Source: Papaver somniferum
Lineage: Eukaryota; Streptophyta; Magnoliopsida; Ranunculales; Papaveraceae
Assembly: GCF_003573695.1 (NCBI RefSeq)
Contig: NC_039359.1
Coordinates: 120,349,849 to 120,413,848, forward strand
Length of the DNA stretch: 64,000 nucleotides
Reading direction: 5' to 3'
Part shown: one piece after another, positions 1 to 10,469 of the stretch
Layout: every line of letters starts with the position of its first letter
Numbering within the stretch: position 1 is the stretch's first letter
Translations under genes and position numbers: made by a program
Notes under the pieces: generated by a model
The model's database searches: none
What the model saw: only the letters and a program-made list of their open reading frames with translations
What the model was told of the DNA's origin: nothing

Positions 1-640
1 TAGTGCTTTCTCTTAGAATGAGTCTAATGGAGAAATTATGTAGGATGAAAGCGATGGAAAACCGTGGTCTAAAACCAAATAAATTCAAATGCATGTTCTC
101 GCTCCTCAAAAGCAGGGGATGTAGGATGGGATTTAGAAAGGGAGGATCCTCACAGAAAAAAGTGAAAAACGAGGAAACGATCCTCGCTTTTAGAATTTCA
201 GTGAGGTCACAATTCTTATTTTCCTTGAGCGAGGTCTTAATCCTCGCTAGGAATCTAAAGCGAGTAAACAAACTTCGTTGTATAAAAATGCTTGTTTGAC
301 CTTTTTAGTCCTACACTCCAATTACATCCTACGACATAATTCACACTCTTACGTTCTAATTCATTCTCTCCTTTTAAACCTTGGTAATATGGTCGAGAAT
401 TAATGGTTAACCGGACGTGTAAGTATTTCTATTAATTTCAGAGAGCGACAATGATGGTACATGTATCGGTTACAAAATTCTAAACGTAGCTCATTCTGGA
501 ACATAAAAATCTTTGTCGTTAGCAACAAACATGTTTTTTTGGAGACAACCTCGAAGGGGAAGTGTTATTTTTTGTGAATTAAAATAAGATTTAATTCATT
601 TCATTAATTTCAAATTACGACACAAGATAGTACATTGATC
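1..640. other. Unassigned AT-rich sequence
   Basis: I see no gene here. The short open frame in the first 300 bases has no recognisable domain and no splice context. The stretch ends where the first copy of the tandem ~1.03-kb unit begins. It could be the distal part of that unit or of an older element. Confidence 0.3.
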
Positions 641-811
641 CAATATAACCACCAATTCTAAGCCTAAGTTACTTTCGCAGGCACCGCGGATGCACTGAGC
701 ACGTGCAATAAGCCATTAAACCGATAGGTGTCCCTGCTGGTCGAGTGGTGTCTCGGAAGGGTTTACAAGAGGTATACCCACAAAACCGTTAAAGCAAGTG
801 CAATTATGTTA

Positions 812-1294
812 CTATCCGTGCCTAAACAACCTCCTTGGATTGTACTCATCTAAGGCGTCCTTCATAAGGACGTGGCATTCATAAAACCTGAAATGACGTC
901 CCTGCTTTTCATGGAAATATGTTTTCGTCGTTGTTTCCTACATGAAGTGAACAAATAATCAAATCAGTATGTCATAAAAAAATTCTTTTAGAAAAACTAA
1001 AATTACTTACGATGCCCATATTCGTTGTGATGAATGCCGGTGGAATGTCTTTGAATAGCGTAGCTTGGATAATAACATATGTTTTCACCTCTCTTTTTAT
1101 ACTTCCAACCCTATTTCTTATAGCTTGCTTTGATCTATGGTTGGGATTCAAAAAGTTTTTTACAAAATGGTTATGGACCTGTTCCCAAAAGTTTTATGGG
1201 GGTATTTCAGCTCCTTTTACAACCATAACTGTCATTATTGTAACCCGTGCAGTTACGATTCATGTATCTTCTTGAATGGTAATCTAGCATCCAT
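812..1294 (-). pseudogene. PIF/Harbinger-associated Myb/trihelix-like protein, copy A (two exons, broken)
   Basis: Read on the minus strand, exon 1 runs 1294-1011 and exon 2 runs 937-812, joined by a short GT-AG intron (donor GTAAGT) in phase 0. The reading frame gives FWEQVHNHF, a basic helix-like stretch NPNHRSKQAIRNRVGSIKRE and, in exon 2, FRFYECHVLMKD. This pattern is typical of the plant family often annotated as glutathione S-transferase T3-like or NAM-associated, which is related to the Myb-like second protein of PIF/Harbinger transposons. That family is thought to bind DNA through a trihelix/Myb-type fold. The copy is broken: the frame shifts near the start codon and a TAA interrupts the segment just before FWEQV. 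Copy B, ~1,025 bp away, is the same gene. The family call is by eye; that it is a broken coding sequence is surer than the exact family. Confidence 0.55.
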
Positions 1295-1370
1295 ATTGGG
1301 AAAATTCAAATAAAAGAATAGATGTAAGATGTTCACGGTTAGGTTGTTTAACTATCAGTACAAGGGACTC

Positions 1371-1378
1371 TATTTATA
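1371..1378 (-). promoter_or_regulatory. TATA box of Myb-like copy A
   Basis: TATAAATA on the minus strand lies 77 bp upstream of the start codon at 1294. The same motif sits at the same place in copy B, so promoter and gene were duplicated together. Confidence 0.5.
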
Positions 1379-1822
1379 GGTAAAACTAGTGGATGTGTTG
1401 TCTATTCCAGTCACTCTTCACAGATGAATAATCTCATTCATTGTTATTGTTGTTAAAGATGCAACATGTCTTCCCACTAGGCAGTTTCATCGACAAGTCG
1501 AAGTCACTATTACAAAAGTATTAAAGGAAATAAAAGAGAAATAAATATCATCCCATCTCAGACAATAACCAATGGGTTGGACATACCATCAATTTATTAT
1601 TACTTTTTCGGATTCACACATTGATTGATTTTTATTTTATTTTTAAAAGGTAGGGTACATGATACAACTAAAAGCTATGTCATTTTCGAATGACTCGCAG
1701 TTACACTTAGCACGTGCAACAATCCTTTAAACCGGTAAGTGTCATTAGCGGCCGAGTGGTGTCTCGGGAGGGTTTACAAGAGTTATACCCACAAAACCAT
1801 TAAATCTGGTGAAGTTATGTTA

Positions 1823-2319
1823 CTATCTGTGCCTAAACAACCTCTTTGGATTGTACTCATACAAGGCTTCCTTCATTAGGACATAGCATTCATAAAACCT
1901 AAAATAACGTACATGTTTTTCCTAGAAACATGCTTTCGTCATTGTTTCCTACATGAAGTGAACAAATAATCAAATCAGTATGTCATAATAAAAAATCTTC
2001 TAGAAAAATAAGTATTAAAAACTAAAATTACTTACGATATCCATATCCGCTGTGATGAATTCCGGTGGAATGTCTCTGGATAGTATAGGTTGGATGATAA
2101 CATATGTTTTCACCTCTCTTTTTATACTTCCAACCCTATTATTATAGCTTGCTTTGATTTATGGTTGGGATTCAGAAAGCTATCTACAAAATGGTTATGG
2201 ACCTGTTCCCAAAAGTTTTGTGGGGGTATTTCAGCTCCTTCTACAACCGGAGTTGTCATTATTCTAACCCATGCAGTTATGATTCATGTATCTTCCTGAA
2301 TGGTGAATCTAGCATCCAT
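1823..2319 (-). pseudogene. PIF/Harbinger-associated Myb/trihelix-like protein, copy B (two exons, broken)
   Basis: Exon 1 is 2319-2036 and exon 2 is 1948-1823 on the minus strand, with the same GTAAGT donor and TAG acceptor as copy A. This copy keeps the N-terminal part better: MDARFTIQEDT, a TGA stop, then IITAWVRI, which fits the family pattern F..EED..I..AW..IS. It continues as GAEIPPQNFWEQVHNHF. The TGA after the first 11 codons and a TAA before the KREVK segment make it a pseudogene, although the second half of exon 1 and all of exon 2 read through. It presumably encoded a DNA-binding partner protein of a Harbinger transposase or a domesticated relative. No DDE transposase is visible nearby. 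Confidence 0.55.
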
Positions 2320-2406
2320 ATTGGGAAAATTCAAATAAAAGAATAGATGTATAAAGTAAATAAGATGTTCACGATTATGTTGTGTAACTATCGGTACAAG
2401 GAACTC

Positions 2407-2414
2407 TATTTATA
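2407..2414 (-). promoter_or_regulatory. TATA box of Myb-like copy B
   Basis: TATAAATA on the minus strand, 88 bp upstream of the start codon at 2319, equivalent to the motif in copy A. Confidence 0.5.
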
Positions 2415-3080
2415 GGAAAAACTAATGGATGTATTGTACATTCTAGTCACTCTTCACGGATAAGTAATCTCATTCATTGTTATTGTTGTTAAAGATGTAA
2501 CATGTTTTTCCACTAGGTGAGTGTCATCGACAAGTCGAAGTCACCGGTACAAAAGTATTAAAGAAAATAAAAGGAAAATAAATATCACCCCATCTCAGAT
2601 AGTAACTAATGGGTTGGACATACCATCAATTATTATTACTTTTTCGTATTCACACATTGATTTATAGGGTGCATAAAATTGCATTGTTAATAATGGGCAT
2701 ATTAGTCACTAATGAAAATAAGTAGATAAGGGATTTTGGAAAATGATAAGATTTTTTTTTCTAGTGCCTCAAAATAATTGAGGTATACTAGTTATATAAC
2801 TGCCCATCTCTCTTCAAGGAGTTAGAACACAGGTTCGAAGGAATTAGGATAACGCTCGAGCTAATTTCCAAAAAGAGATAAATTTAATAAGTCGAAGACG
2901 CAATGTTTGCACCTGGGTGGAGTTGTAGTCAACCGGTTAGCACCAAACCACTTATAATTCAGCATGGTTCACCAGCTATTAGTTTATCTAGAGGAATAAA
3001 TATCTTCCGTCTAAACCCCGGCAGATTTCCCCCATGTATCCTGAAACCAGGACGGACAAAACCCTCTTTTTAAAAAAAAA

Positions 3081-3240
3081 GGTAGGGTACATGATACAAC
3101 TTAAATCTGTCATTTTCGAATGAACGGCAGTTACACCTAGCACACAACAAGCCTTTAAATCGGTGGGTGTTCTTAGATGCCGAGTAGTGTCTCGGAAGGG
3201 TTTACCAGAGGTATACCCACAAAACCTACTAGCATCTAAT
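3081..3240 (-). repeat. Truncated third unit (3' flank only)
   Basis: This matches the 3' flanks of units A and B (the TAGCAC, GCCGAGTRGTGTCTCGG and TATACCCACAAAACC segments), then diverges just before the exon 2 stop region. From 3,240 to 3,537 the sequence is AT-rich with nothing recognised. Confidence 0.5.
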
Positions 3241-3537
3241 TACGTCGCTAACGTTGTCTGCGACCCCCGACAGCAAGACCACACTCTGATGGGATCACAT
3301 GTACATAAAGAATCACGTTAAAATTAGGTATAACCATACAATAAAACTTTTTTTAAAATAATACTCGATAATAGAATAGTCTCGCTAATATAAAAAAAAA
3401 ATCAGTCCCGACACGGGCCCTTAGTGCCAAAATAATAAATTCGATAAAAAAATATAATATATTTCAAAAGTTTCCCTTAAACATTAATAGGTCCCAGATA
3501 TTATATAAAATAATAATTCCATTAGAAAATAAAAAAT

Positions 3538-3702
3538 TGTTACAGGACCTATGGCCCATGGATGTGCGGTTCAAAAGGATAGTCTTTTGGTCTTCCCTTT
3601 CCCATGTATATAAAGTATTTATCCATGTAACTATATTAACTCTATTCAATGAAAAATCCTTATCTTTGTGTCTCTTTTATCTTTCTCTATATTTTCTCCT
3701 TG
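3538..3702 (+). repeat. 5' LTR of the decayed copia element
   Basis: It starts TGTTACAGG and ends near TCTCCTT, with the sequence CATGTATATAAAG (TATA box) at about 3,604-3,616. It pairs with 13973-14138. Confidence 0.8.
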
Positions 3703-5580
3703 ATGCGATACCGGAGAGCTAGATTGGATCGGTTAATTCATTTTTTTTTCTACATGGATGATTTTCATCGACGCAACAATCAAATCAGCTAAGTTGAATT
3801 TCTTTCTTTTTTTCCTATGGTTTTTGATTTTGTCGTACAATATATTTGTGACTGTGTGTAGATTAAATCTGACCCGTGATTTGATTTGTGAACGATTTGA
3901 TTGGTGAACACATTTCATGCCAATACATTAGATTTAATAATACTAAACTAATATGTAGTCGTTGTAAGGTTTGTGCTGTGATTTGATATCGTTGGTGGGG
4001 AACCACAGTGCCATAATCACGAACTGATTTGATCCGATCTAATTTATTATACGGCTGTTCAAATCCATTGATCTAATCTACTCCCTCCGTTCTTTTTTAA
4101 TAGGTCAGTTTCTATAAGTGAAAAATACTAGAACCCTCAACTATATGGGTTCAAACATATAGAAGCCCCACTAAATGGATCATCCACTGTCAACTACATA
4201 CTTTAAGAAAATGATATTACTAGGCCCAAAAAATCAAATTTTCTTCAGATCTGGCCTATAATTAATTATTACGAATTTTAATAATACCAAGGCTACCCTT
4301 TAATATTTATACAAGAGGAATAACAGAAGATACTTTCATTTTCTATTTCATTTTCTTTCTCCGTCTAAAACCAGAGTTGCTCTCATAAATTCATTTTCTA
4401 GGGTTTTATCTATTCGGTTGTACAAGATCTAATCTTCTGATTTGATTTCACATCAACAATTTGCAAGCAAATCGATCTGTGATTTAGAAAGAATCAATTA
4501 TGTATAGAGATTTTTGTTCTACTCTATCTTCTGCTAAAAGAATTTAGTGGTTTTCGATCTATGTCATCTATGGATGCCGATGTACGACGAAGAGGAAAAA
4601 ATGACATCAATCTCTACTTCTGTATCTGTATCTACTGATGATGTTTGTAGATCATCATTTGTTTGTGAATAAGTCGAAATCGAGATGCAGAGACAATGGA
4701 ATTCGTCATCAACTATTAGATCTGAAGATTCAACAACAAAAAGTGAGAAAGATAAGTTTCTCCCTTCTAATCCTGTTTAATTCAATTAAAATTCCTAGTT
4801 ATGTGATCCGAAAATAAAATTGACTCTAATTTGTTGTTTCGAAGCTACTTCAGGTAAGGTTTTCTATTTAATTCAATAGGTTTTCCTGATTTAGTAGTTC
4901 TACTTTCTTAGTTTAATAAGGTTCTGATTTTTGTTTCGTTGACTTTATTCAGATCGGAGAAGAACATTATTTTTATTGAATCAACAGGTTTTGAATCTAG
5001 GTATGTTTAGGTTTGTTGTTTGTTTCTGCCGATTTGTTGATAATACTAGTTAAATTCTCCATTTAATAAAAACGCTGATCTCTCATAATTCTAATGGAGC
5101 TAGTTGTGGACTCTTGTTGGTGTTTTTATGTTGCTTATCTTGACTATATATGTTGAGTTTGGTTAACGAATCTATGGTGGTGTTGATGGTGGAGATGCAG
5201 AATCTGGAGTATGAGGAGGATGTGGTGGTAGAGGTGGTGGTATTGGAGCAGGTTTGAAGGAGGATTTTGAAGTCAGTGGTGGTGTTTTTCAGAATTGATG
5301 AATTGAAGGAGATGATGAGAAGATAAAGGATGAACTATTTTAAGTTTCTACTACTGGTGCTAGTGGTGACAGGTAATTAGCTGATTTCACAAGGTTCTCT
5401 TCTTTTTTAAATGTTTATGTTTTTTTTGTGATCAAGGTTAACTTGTTCTGATAAATTTACTACGGTAGCATCCCTGTCAATGATTGGTTTTTACTGTTGA
5501 CTTATGCATCCTTGTAAAGGTAGTATATGGATTTTGTAATGTATATCAAAGGGGTCAATGCTTTCCGTTGAATGAATGTA

Positions 5581-6720
5581 TATCAAAAGGTAGTATATGG
5601 ATATAGGTCTGCACATTACATCTGTTTAACTGCACATTAGACAAGCCATATGCATGACAGTTTGCACATTTAACTAGCATTGGCAGACTATATATGTGTA
5701 ACTAGTAGTTACACATCTAATCAAATGTGTAACTTCTAGGTACACAAGCTAAATGAATGTGTATCTACTAGTTACACATGCAAATTAGATGTGTGACTTA
5801 TAGTTACACATGTTAATTTGATGGTATATGCATATGTAACCTAATATGAAACTTCTATCTAACTGTAACATTTTTAATTTTACCTTCTTTTTGTAGAGTC
5901 TGTAACTCTGTAAGGGTGAACTATTAAGTTTTGTATACTTGCTCTAGTTTATTCAGTTATGAGATAGATTTGACTATTCTGTGTCCATTGGTTTTTGATT
6001 TTTGGATGTCCTGTTTTGTTCATTTGTATGAGAAGTGTTCTAGCTGCTATGGTACTGATATCATTTGCTTGTCATGTAGTTACTAAGAAGGCTGACCCCA
6101 AGGTGCTGGCTAACAAAGCTTCCAAGGCTGTCAAAGCTGGAGCATCAACCATTAAGAAGAAGGCTAAGAATATCTGCACATCAGTCATATTTCACAGGCC
6201 AAAGACATTGCAGAAGGCAAGGAATCCCAAGTACCAATATATTAGTGCACTACCAAGGAACAAGCTGGACCATTACCAGATCCTGAAATACCCACTCACC
6301 ACCGAGTCCGCAATGAAGAAGATTGAAGACAACAAGAAGAAGAAAACAAGGATGCTTTCAAGAAGATGTACAACATCCAGACAGATAAAGTGAACACCGT
6401 TATCAAGTAAGCCTTCTTGATTACTTACGACTAGCTACTTCTTTTTCTTGAAAGGTAGTATATGGATATAGGTCTGGAATGGTTTCACTTAACTCATACA
6501 TCTGTTTAACTGCACATCACACAAGCCATATGCATGACAATTTGCACGTTTAACTAGCATTGGCAGACTATGGATGTGTAACTAGTAGTTACACATGCTA
6601 ATTAAATATGTAACTTCTAGGTACACAAGCCAAATAAATGTGTATCTACTAGTTACACATGCAAATTAGATGTGTAACTTATAGTTACACATGCTAATTT
6701 GATGGGATATGCATATGTAA
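5581..6720. repeat. ~260-bp direct duplication flanking the RPL23A fragment
   Basis: The segment at about 5,581-5,840 (from AGGTAGTATATGGATATAGG through GCATTGGCAGACTAT and the first palindromes) recurs at about 6,453-6,720. The second copy has an extra insertion near its start. The captured gene lies exactly between the two copies. Confidence 0.7.
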
Positions 6721-8090
6721 CTTATAGTTACACATGCTAATTTGATGGGATATGTTATAGTGGTTATATTTATGAAATTGAGAAAAGAACATCAAGTCCT
6801 AGTAGTAGGTAGTAGTGGATGCAGATTAGACTAATTAGATGCAGGTTATACTTATAGTTACACATAATAATTAGATGTGTAATTTCTAGTTACACATGAT
6901 GATTGTATGTGTAACTTATGCTAATATGCATGTGTAACTATTGTTTACATGTGTAACTACTGATTACACATGCATTTTGTTTTCCTGGGTTCATATCTAT
7001 ACCCTGCTGAATCAGTTGTGTGATCATTTTTTGCGATATTAATGTGCTAGCACAAGGTTCCCAGGTGTTTGTATTATTCTGCCAGTATAATTACTGTCTG
7101 AAGCTTTACTTTCTGTTGCTTAAAATGTCCTTCGTCATCGATAATATGAAAATGGCTTAGGTACATCTAGACTAGCGCTGTAAAACGTCTTTCTGTTAAT
7201 ACAGTGCTAACAACGTCTTTCTGCTGAAGCAGTGATATCTTAATTAAGAGCTTCTCATTCACTTGCAAGGTTAACTGTATTATTTTATGACTGGTAATTG
7301 CTTGATAGTCACCTCTCGTTTTTGCTAGTGTTATTCATTTAGAGATGGATTTGCTGATTTTATGTTGACATATCTAAGTCAGATGCATGTGTAACTCCTA
7401 GTTACATAATTCAGATGCATGTGTATCTGCAAGTTACACATGTTAATTAGATGTGTAACTTTTACTTACACATACTGATTTTGGGTACACATATCAATAT
7501 GTATGTGTAACTCCTAGTTACACTAGTCATATGCATGTGTAACTGCTAGCTACACTAGCCAGATGAATGTGTATCTCCTAGTTACACATGTTATATGCAT
7601 GTGTAACTCTCAGTTACACAATTCAGATGCATGTGTAACCGCTAGCTACACTAGTCAGATGCTTGTGAAACTGAAATATACATTATTTTATGTACTGTTC
7701 ATTTTAATCGTATAAATACTGATTGCTTGTTGTTATATTTCAGGTTTTAGATAACTTCATAAAAGCTAATTGCTTAAACGTGGTAATGGTCTCGCTGGAA
7801 CTGGAGTTGACGCTGAATACACAAGTCAGATGCATGTGTAACTCTCAGTTACACTAGATAGACACATATGTAACTCTCAATTACACTAAACAGATGCGTG
7901 TGTAACTTCTAGTTACACATGCTAAGAAATTATTGTAAATGAATATTAAAGTAATAACTTTTTTTTTTGTGTTTTTTTTTTTGATGTCTATTTATTTGCA
8001 TATATATACAAGTGTAACTTTGCATTACACATATCATAAGGATGTGTAACTTCTGGTTACACATGCCATATGCATGTGTAACTTCTGTTT
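5690..8090. repeat. Interspersed array of GTGTAACT/AGTTACAC palindromes
   Basis: The unit is GTGTAACT, 2-4 bases, AGTTACAC, often followed by ATGCTAATTAGATG or AGTCAGATGCAT. Dozens of full or half units occur in clusters at about 5,690-5,830, 6,570-6,980, 7,380-7,660, 7,815-7,920 and 8,010-8,090, always inside the mariner-type element. Each full unit is an imperfect palindrome of about 19-20 bp. Spacing is irregular, so this is not a simple satellite. Confidence 0.8.
6080..6408 (+). pseudogene. RPL23A: Captured fragment of ribosomal protein L23A (uL23), frameshifted
   Basis: The frame encodes [19 protein letters not shown], then [38 protein letters not shown] and [16 protein letters not shown], unmistakably plant ribosomal protein L23a of the 60S subunit. 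After KIEDN about a dozen codons of the conserved NTLVF...RAD region are missing. The frame then shifts: the downstream segment [19 protein letters not shown] reads in another frame and is followed by a stop. The N-terminal residues and the C-terminal third are absent. The fragment is preceded by a pyrimidine-rich stretch ending in TAG and followed by GTAAG, which look like an intron acceptor and donor. That suggests capture at DNA level with intron flanks, not a processed cDNA. It lies inside the mariner-type element. Confidence 0.85.
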
Positions 8091-8367
8091 ACACCTTCGC
8101 ACTGTATTTTAATAATTTCGAGCCTAGATTTAATAATTTTGGGCCTAGATTTAAATTTTATTTAATTATGGGCTTGACAATATGCATAAGGGTATCAAGG
8201 TCTTTTAAAAACTCGGGGCCTAGATTTAAACTTTTTTTAATTAAGGGCCTCATATTATGGGTTATCCATGGGTTGGTCCTGAGCCTAATTTCCCCTTTCT
8301 ATAAATAAAAGTTTCAAAAAAATAGGCCAGTTTCCTAATTGGGAAAGTCAAATGTTATTTTAATTTT

Positions 8368-8510
8368 TTGGGACCACTTTTCTCTTAACTTCTTTTGATG
8401 ACAAGTGTCATGTGGACCACTTCACTTTACTTCTTTTGCTAACAAGTGTCATGGGGACCATTTCACTTCACTTCTTTTATTGACAAGTGTCATGAGGACC
8501 ACTTTCAATG
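8368..8510. repeat. 41-bp tandem repeat, three copies, subterminal in the mariner-type element
   Basis: Each unit runs GGACCAYTT, then CTTCTTTTG and ACAAGTGTCATG. It lies just inside the right terminus, a usual place for transposase-binding repeats. Confidence 0.6.
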
Positions 8511-8799
8511 ATTAGTTTTCTTAATTTCCTTAAATTTTGCTAAAAACAAAACTGGCCTATTAAAAAAGAACGGAGGGAGTAATTTATTAGACATCTGTGC
8601 AAATCTATCCACTGAGTGATTGCATTTTATCGTGATTAATTCCGTCTGTGTATGCTTTGCGATTGGATCATTAGATATTAATCTTCAATTCTGTCTTTAT
8701 ATGTTCCGTCGCTTTGGATACCTTTGAGGTTATGAGGAGAAGGAAAAGCCGACAAGAAGAGAAGTCGGTCCTGCCCAAATCGGTCCGACCCGGTCCTGT

Positions 8800-8975
8800 C
8801 CTATTCCGGCTACAGCTGTCCCCAATCCCAGACTGTCCTATCCAGTCCTGGTGCTGTTATGTTCCGGCTACAGTTGTCCCCAGTCCCATGTTGTCCTGTG
8901 CAGTCCCGGTGCTGTCCTGTTCCGGCTGCAGTTGTCCCCAGTCCCAGACTGTTCTGCCCGGTTTGTTTTGTTCCG
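8800..8975. repeat. 58-bp tandem repeat, three copies
   Basis: The unit begins TTCCGGCTACAG, followed by TGTCCCCARTCCCA, and recurs with a 58-bp period. It lies in the interior of the decayed copia element, just 3' of the inserted transposon. Confidence 0.65.
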
Positions 8976-10469
8976 GGGCATGCATGATCAAGTATGCACT
9001 GGGGGAACCAAAGCATATGCACAGATGCAGATATATGCACCGAAGTTTGGTATATTATATGCACTGTAAAGTGGTAACTAAAGCACGACTTGAGGTACGT
9101 TTCTAATGTTAATGTGCATTTTAATATTGAATGTTTGTTGGACTTATTTATTTATTTTAAGAACATGCCTATTTTTTTTTTCTTAAGATAAGTCCATAAA
9201 CGGTCAATTGAAATTATGATTGATGATCTCGATCATTAAGAATTTTGGTCTTAATGCTATTTTATTCTCTTGAATATGATATGGCTATAGTTGAATGGTG
9301 TCTTTTGTATAATTGGTTGTACCAACTTGATTCAAATGTATGTATTTGGGGCTTAGAAGTACTTGAACACCATTATTGCATATTTGATATTTTCTTCCCA
9401 AATTTGAGATGTTCTATGGGATGCAATCCACTGGCTCGACTATTAAGAGTCGGTATTTTCAAAAGATGTGTTGCAAATAAAATCACATGTATTCCAAATT
9501 TTGTGGAAGAACTCACAAAAGATGATATGAGTCTGAAATTTTCCATTCTCTACTTCATCCATGATACTAACGACCAGTATATGTTGAAATATCACAACAA
9601 GAGAACTATCTATTCAACCTAATGTAATTGGTTGATATGTGTAATGAGATTCTCTTGGCCTATTGAGATAAAGAAATTTCTCAAATTAAGCTAAATGTAG
9701 CAAAATTGAAAATGGAAAGAACCCCAACGTGATAAGGGTTAGACGTAATGACTCATGTAAAGCATGTGAGAAGGGACATATATATCATGAGACGGAAATG
9801 TATTTTTTCCCAGTAGTAATGACACCAAAATTACCGGTATCAGCTGAATATGGAATGAATCTATGATATAATTCTAACTCCCATCAAAAATAAAATAGTT
9901 GGAAACGCACCTGGTCATATGTGTTGATATATACAATGTAATATGTATCATAGTAGCAACCAATTTTCACATCAACTTTAATGACAACAAGAACTTTGCC
10001 TGGCCAATTGACTGTTTAACTGAACTAGATCATATATCTTCCCTTACAGTGAGAATGGATTTGATTGCATCTATAAATTATTTCTAACGAATGTGGAAGG
10101 AAGCATATTCTTAGAAAATTAATGTGTCAATCTAGTGAATTGTAAATCACTGGAACTTGAATTACTGAATCCTTATTAACCCCAACAATGAAATGATTGG
10201 GATTGATTCATAAAGACTTTTACATAACCATAAGGCACATTGGTTGTGACACGATGTTCCGTTTTGAAAGTACTAACACGAGCATCACTTCATTTGAGTG
10301 TATAAGAAAATGAACTAGTACAATGCGAAGTTACGACATCTATCATAATCAGTAATTTCTAAAGTTACTAGATTTGCACTGCCTCTCCCCATTATGCTTT
10401 AGAGTAAGAAAGCACGCCACTCATCTTACAAAGTCTCTCTTTAGTGAAACATTACTTAGATGCAAATGC

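Larger units (their letters stand above)
1650..3080. repeat. Second unit of a tandem array (units A, B and partial C)
   Basis: The sequence GGTAGGGTACATGATACAAC marks the start of unit B (about 1,650) and of a third, partial unit C (about 3,081). Units A and B correspond over about 1 kb, offset by 1,025 bp at the start codons. They include the promoter, both exons, the intron, the 3' flank (with GGGTTTACAAGAG and TATACCCACAAAACC) and the upstream flank (with TCTCATTCATTGTTATTGTTG). Between 2,670 and 3,080 there is extra unassigned sequence not seen in unit A. Confidence 0.6.
4081..8579. mobile_element. Mariner/Stowaway-type non-autonomous element with captured gene
   Basis: The left end begins CTCCCTCCGTTC and the right end is its inverted copy (GAACGGAGGGAG). 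The inverted repeat extends about 31 bp with one mismatch (GGTCAG against GGCCAG). Both ends are flanked by the dinucleotide TA (4079-4080 and 8580-8581), the target duplication of Tc1/mariner elements, and the CTCCCTCCGT terminus is typical of plant Stowaway and related elements. At 4,499 bp it is very long for a Stowaway MITE. It contains no transposase frame but carries an RPL23A fragment and arrays of palindromic repeats, so it looks like a gene-capturing (Pack-type) element moved in trans. Another copy of the subterminal sequence AATAGGCCAGTTTCC lies inside the right end at about 8,320. Confidence 0.8.

Noticed and set aside
1012..1275. 87-codon plus-strand frame with hydrophobic stretches resembling a membrane protein
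   Set aside because: The minus strand gives a better explanation: a spliced Myb-like pseudogene with a TATA box. The plus frame is its shadow.
2815..2860. Possible SINE with a tRNA B-box-like ACAGGTTCGAAGG
   Set aside because: No matching A box at the right distance, no poly-A tail and no target duplication found.
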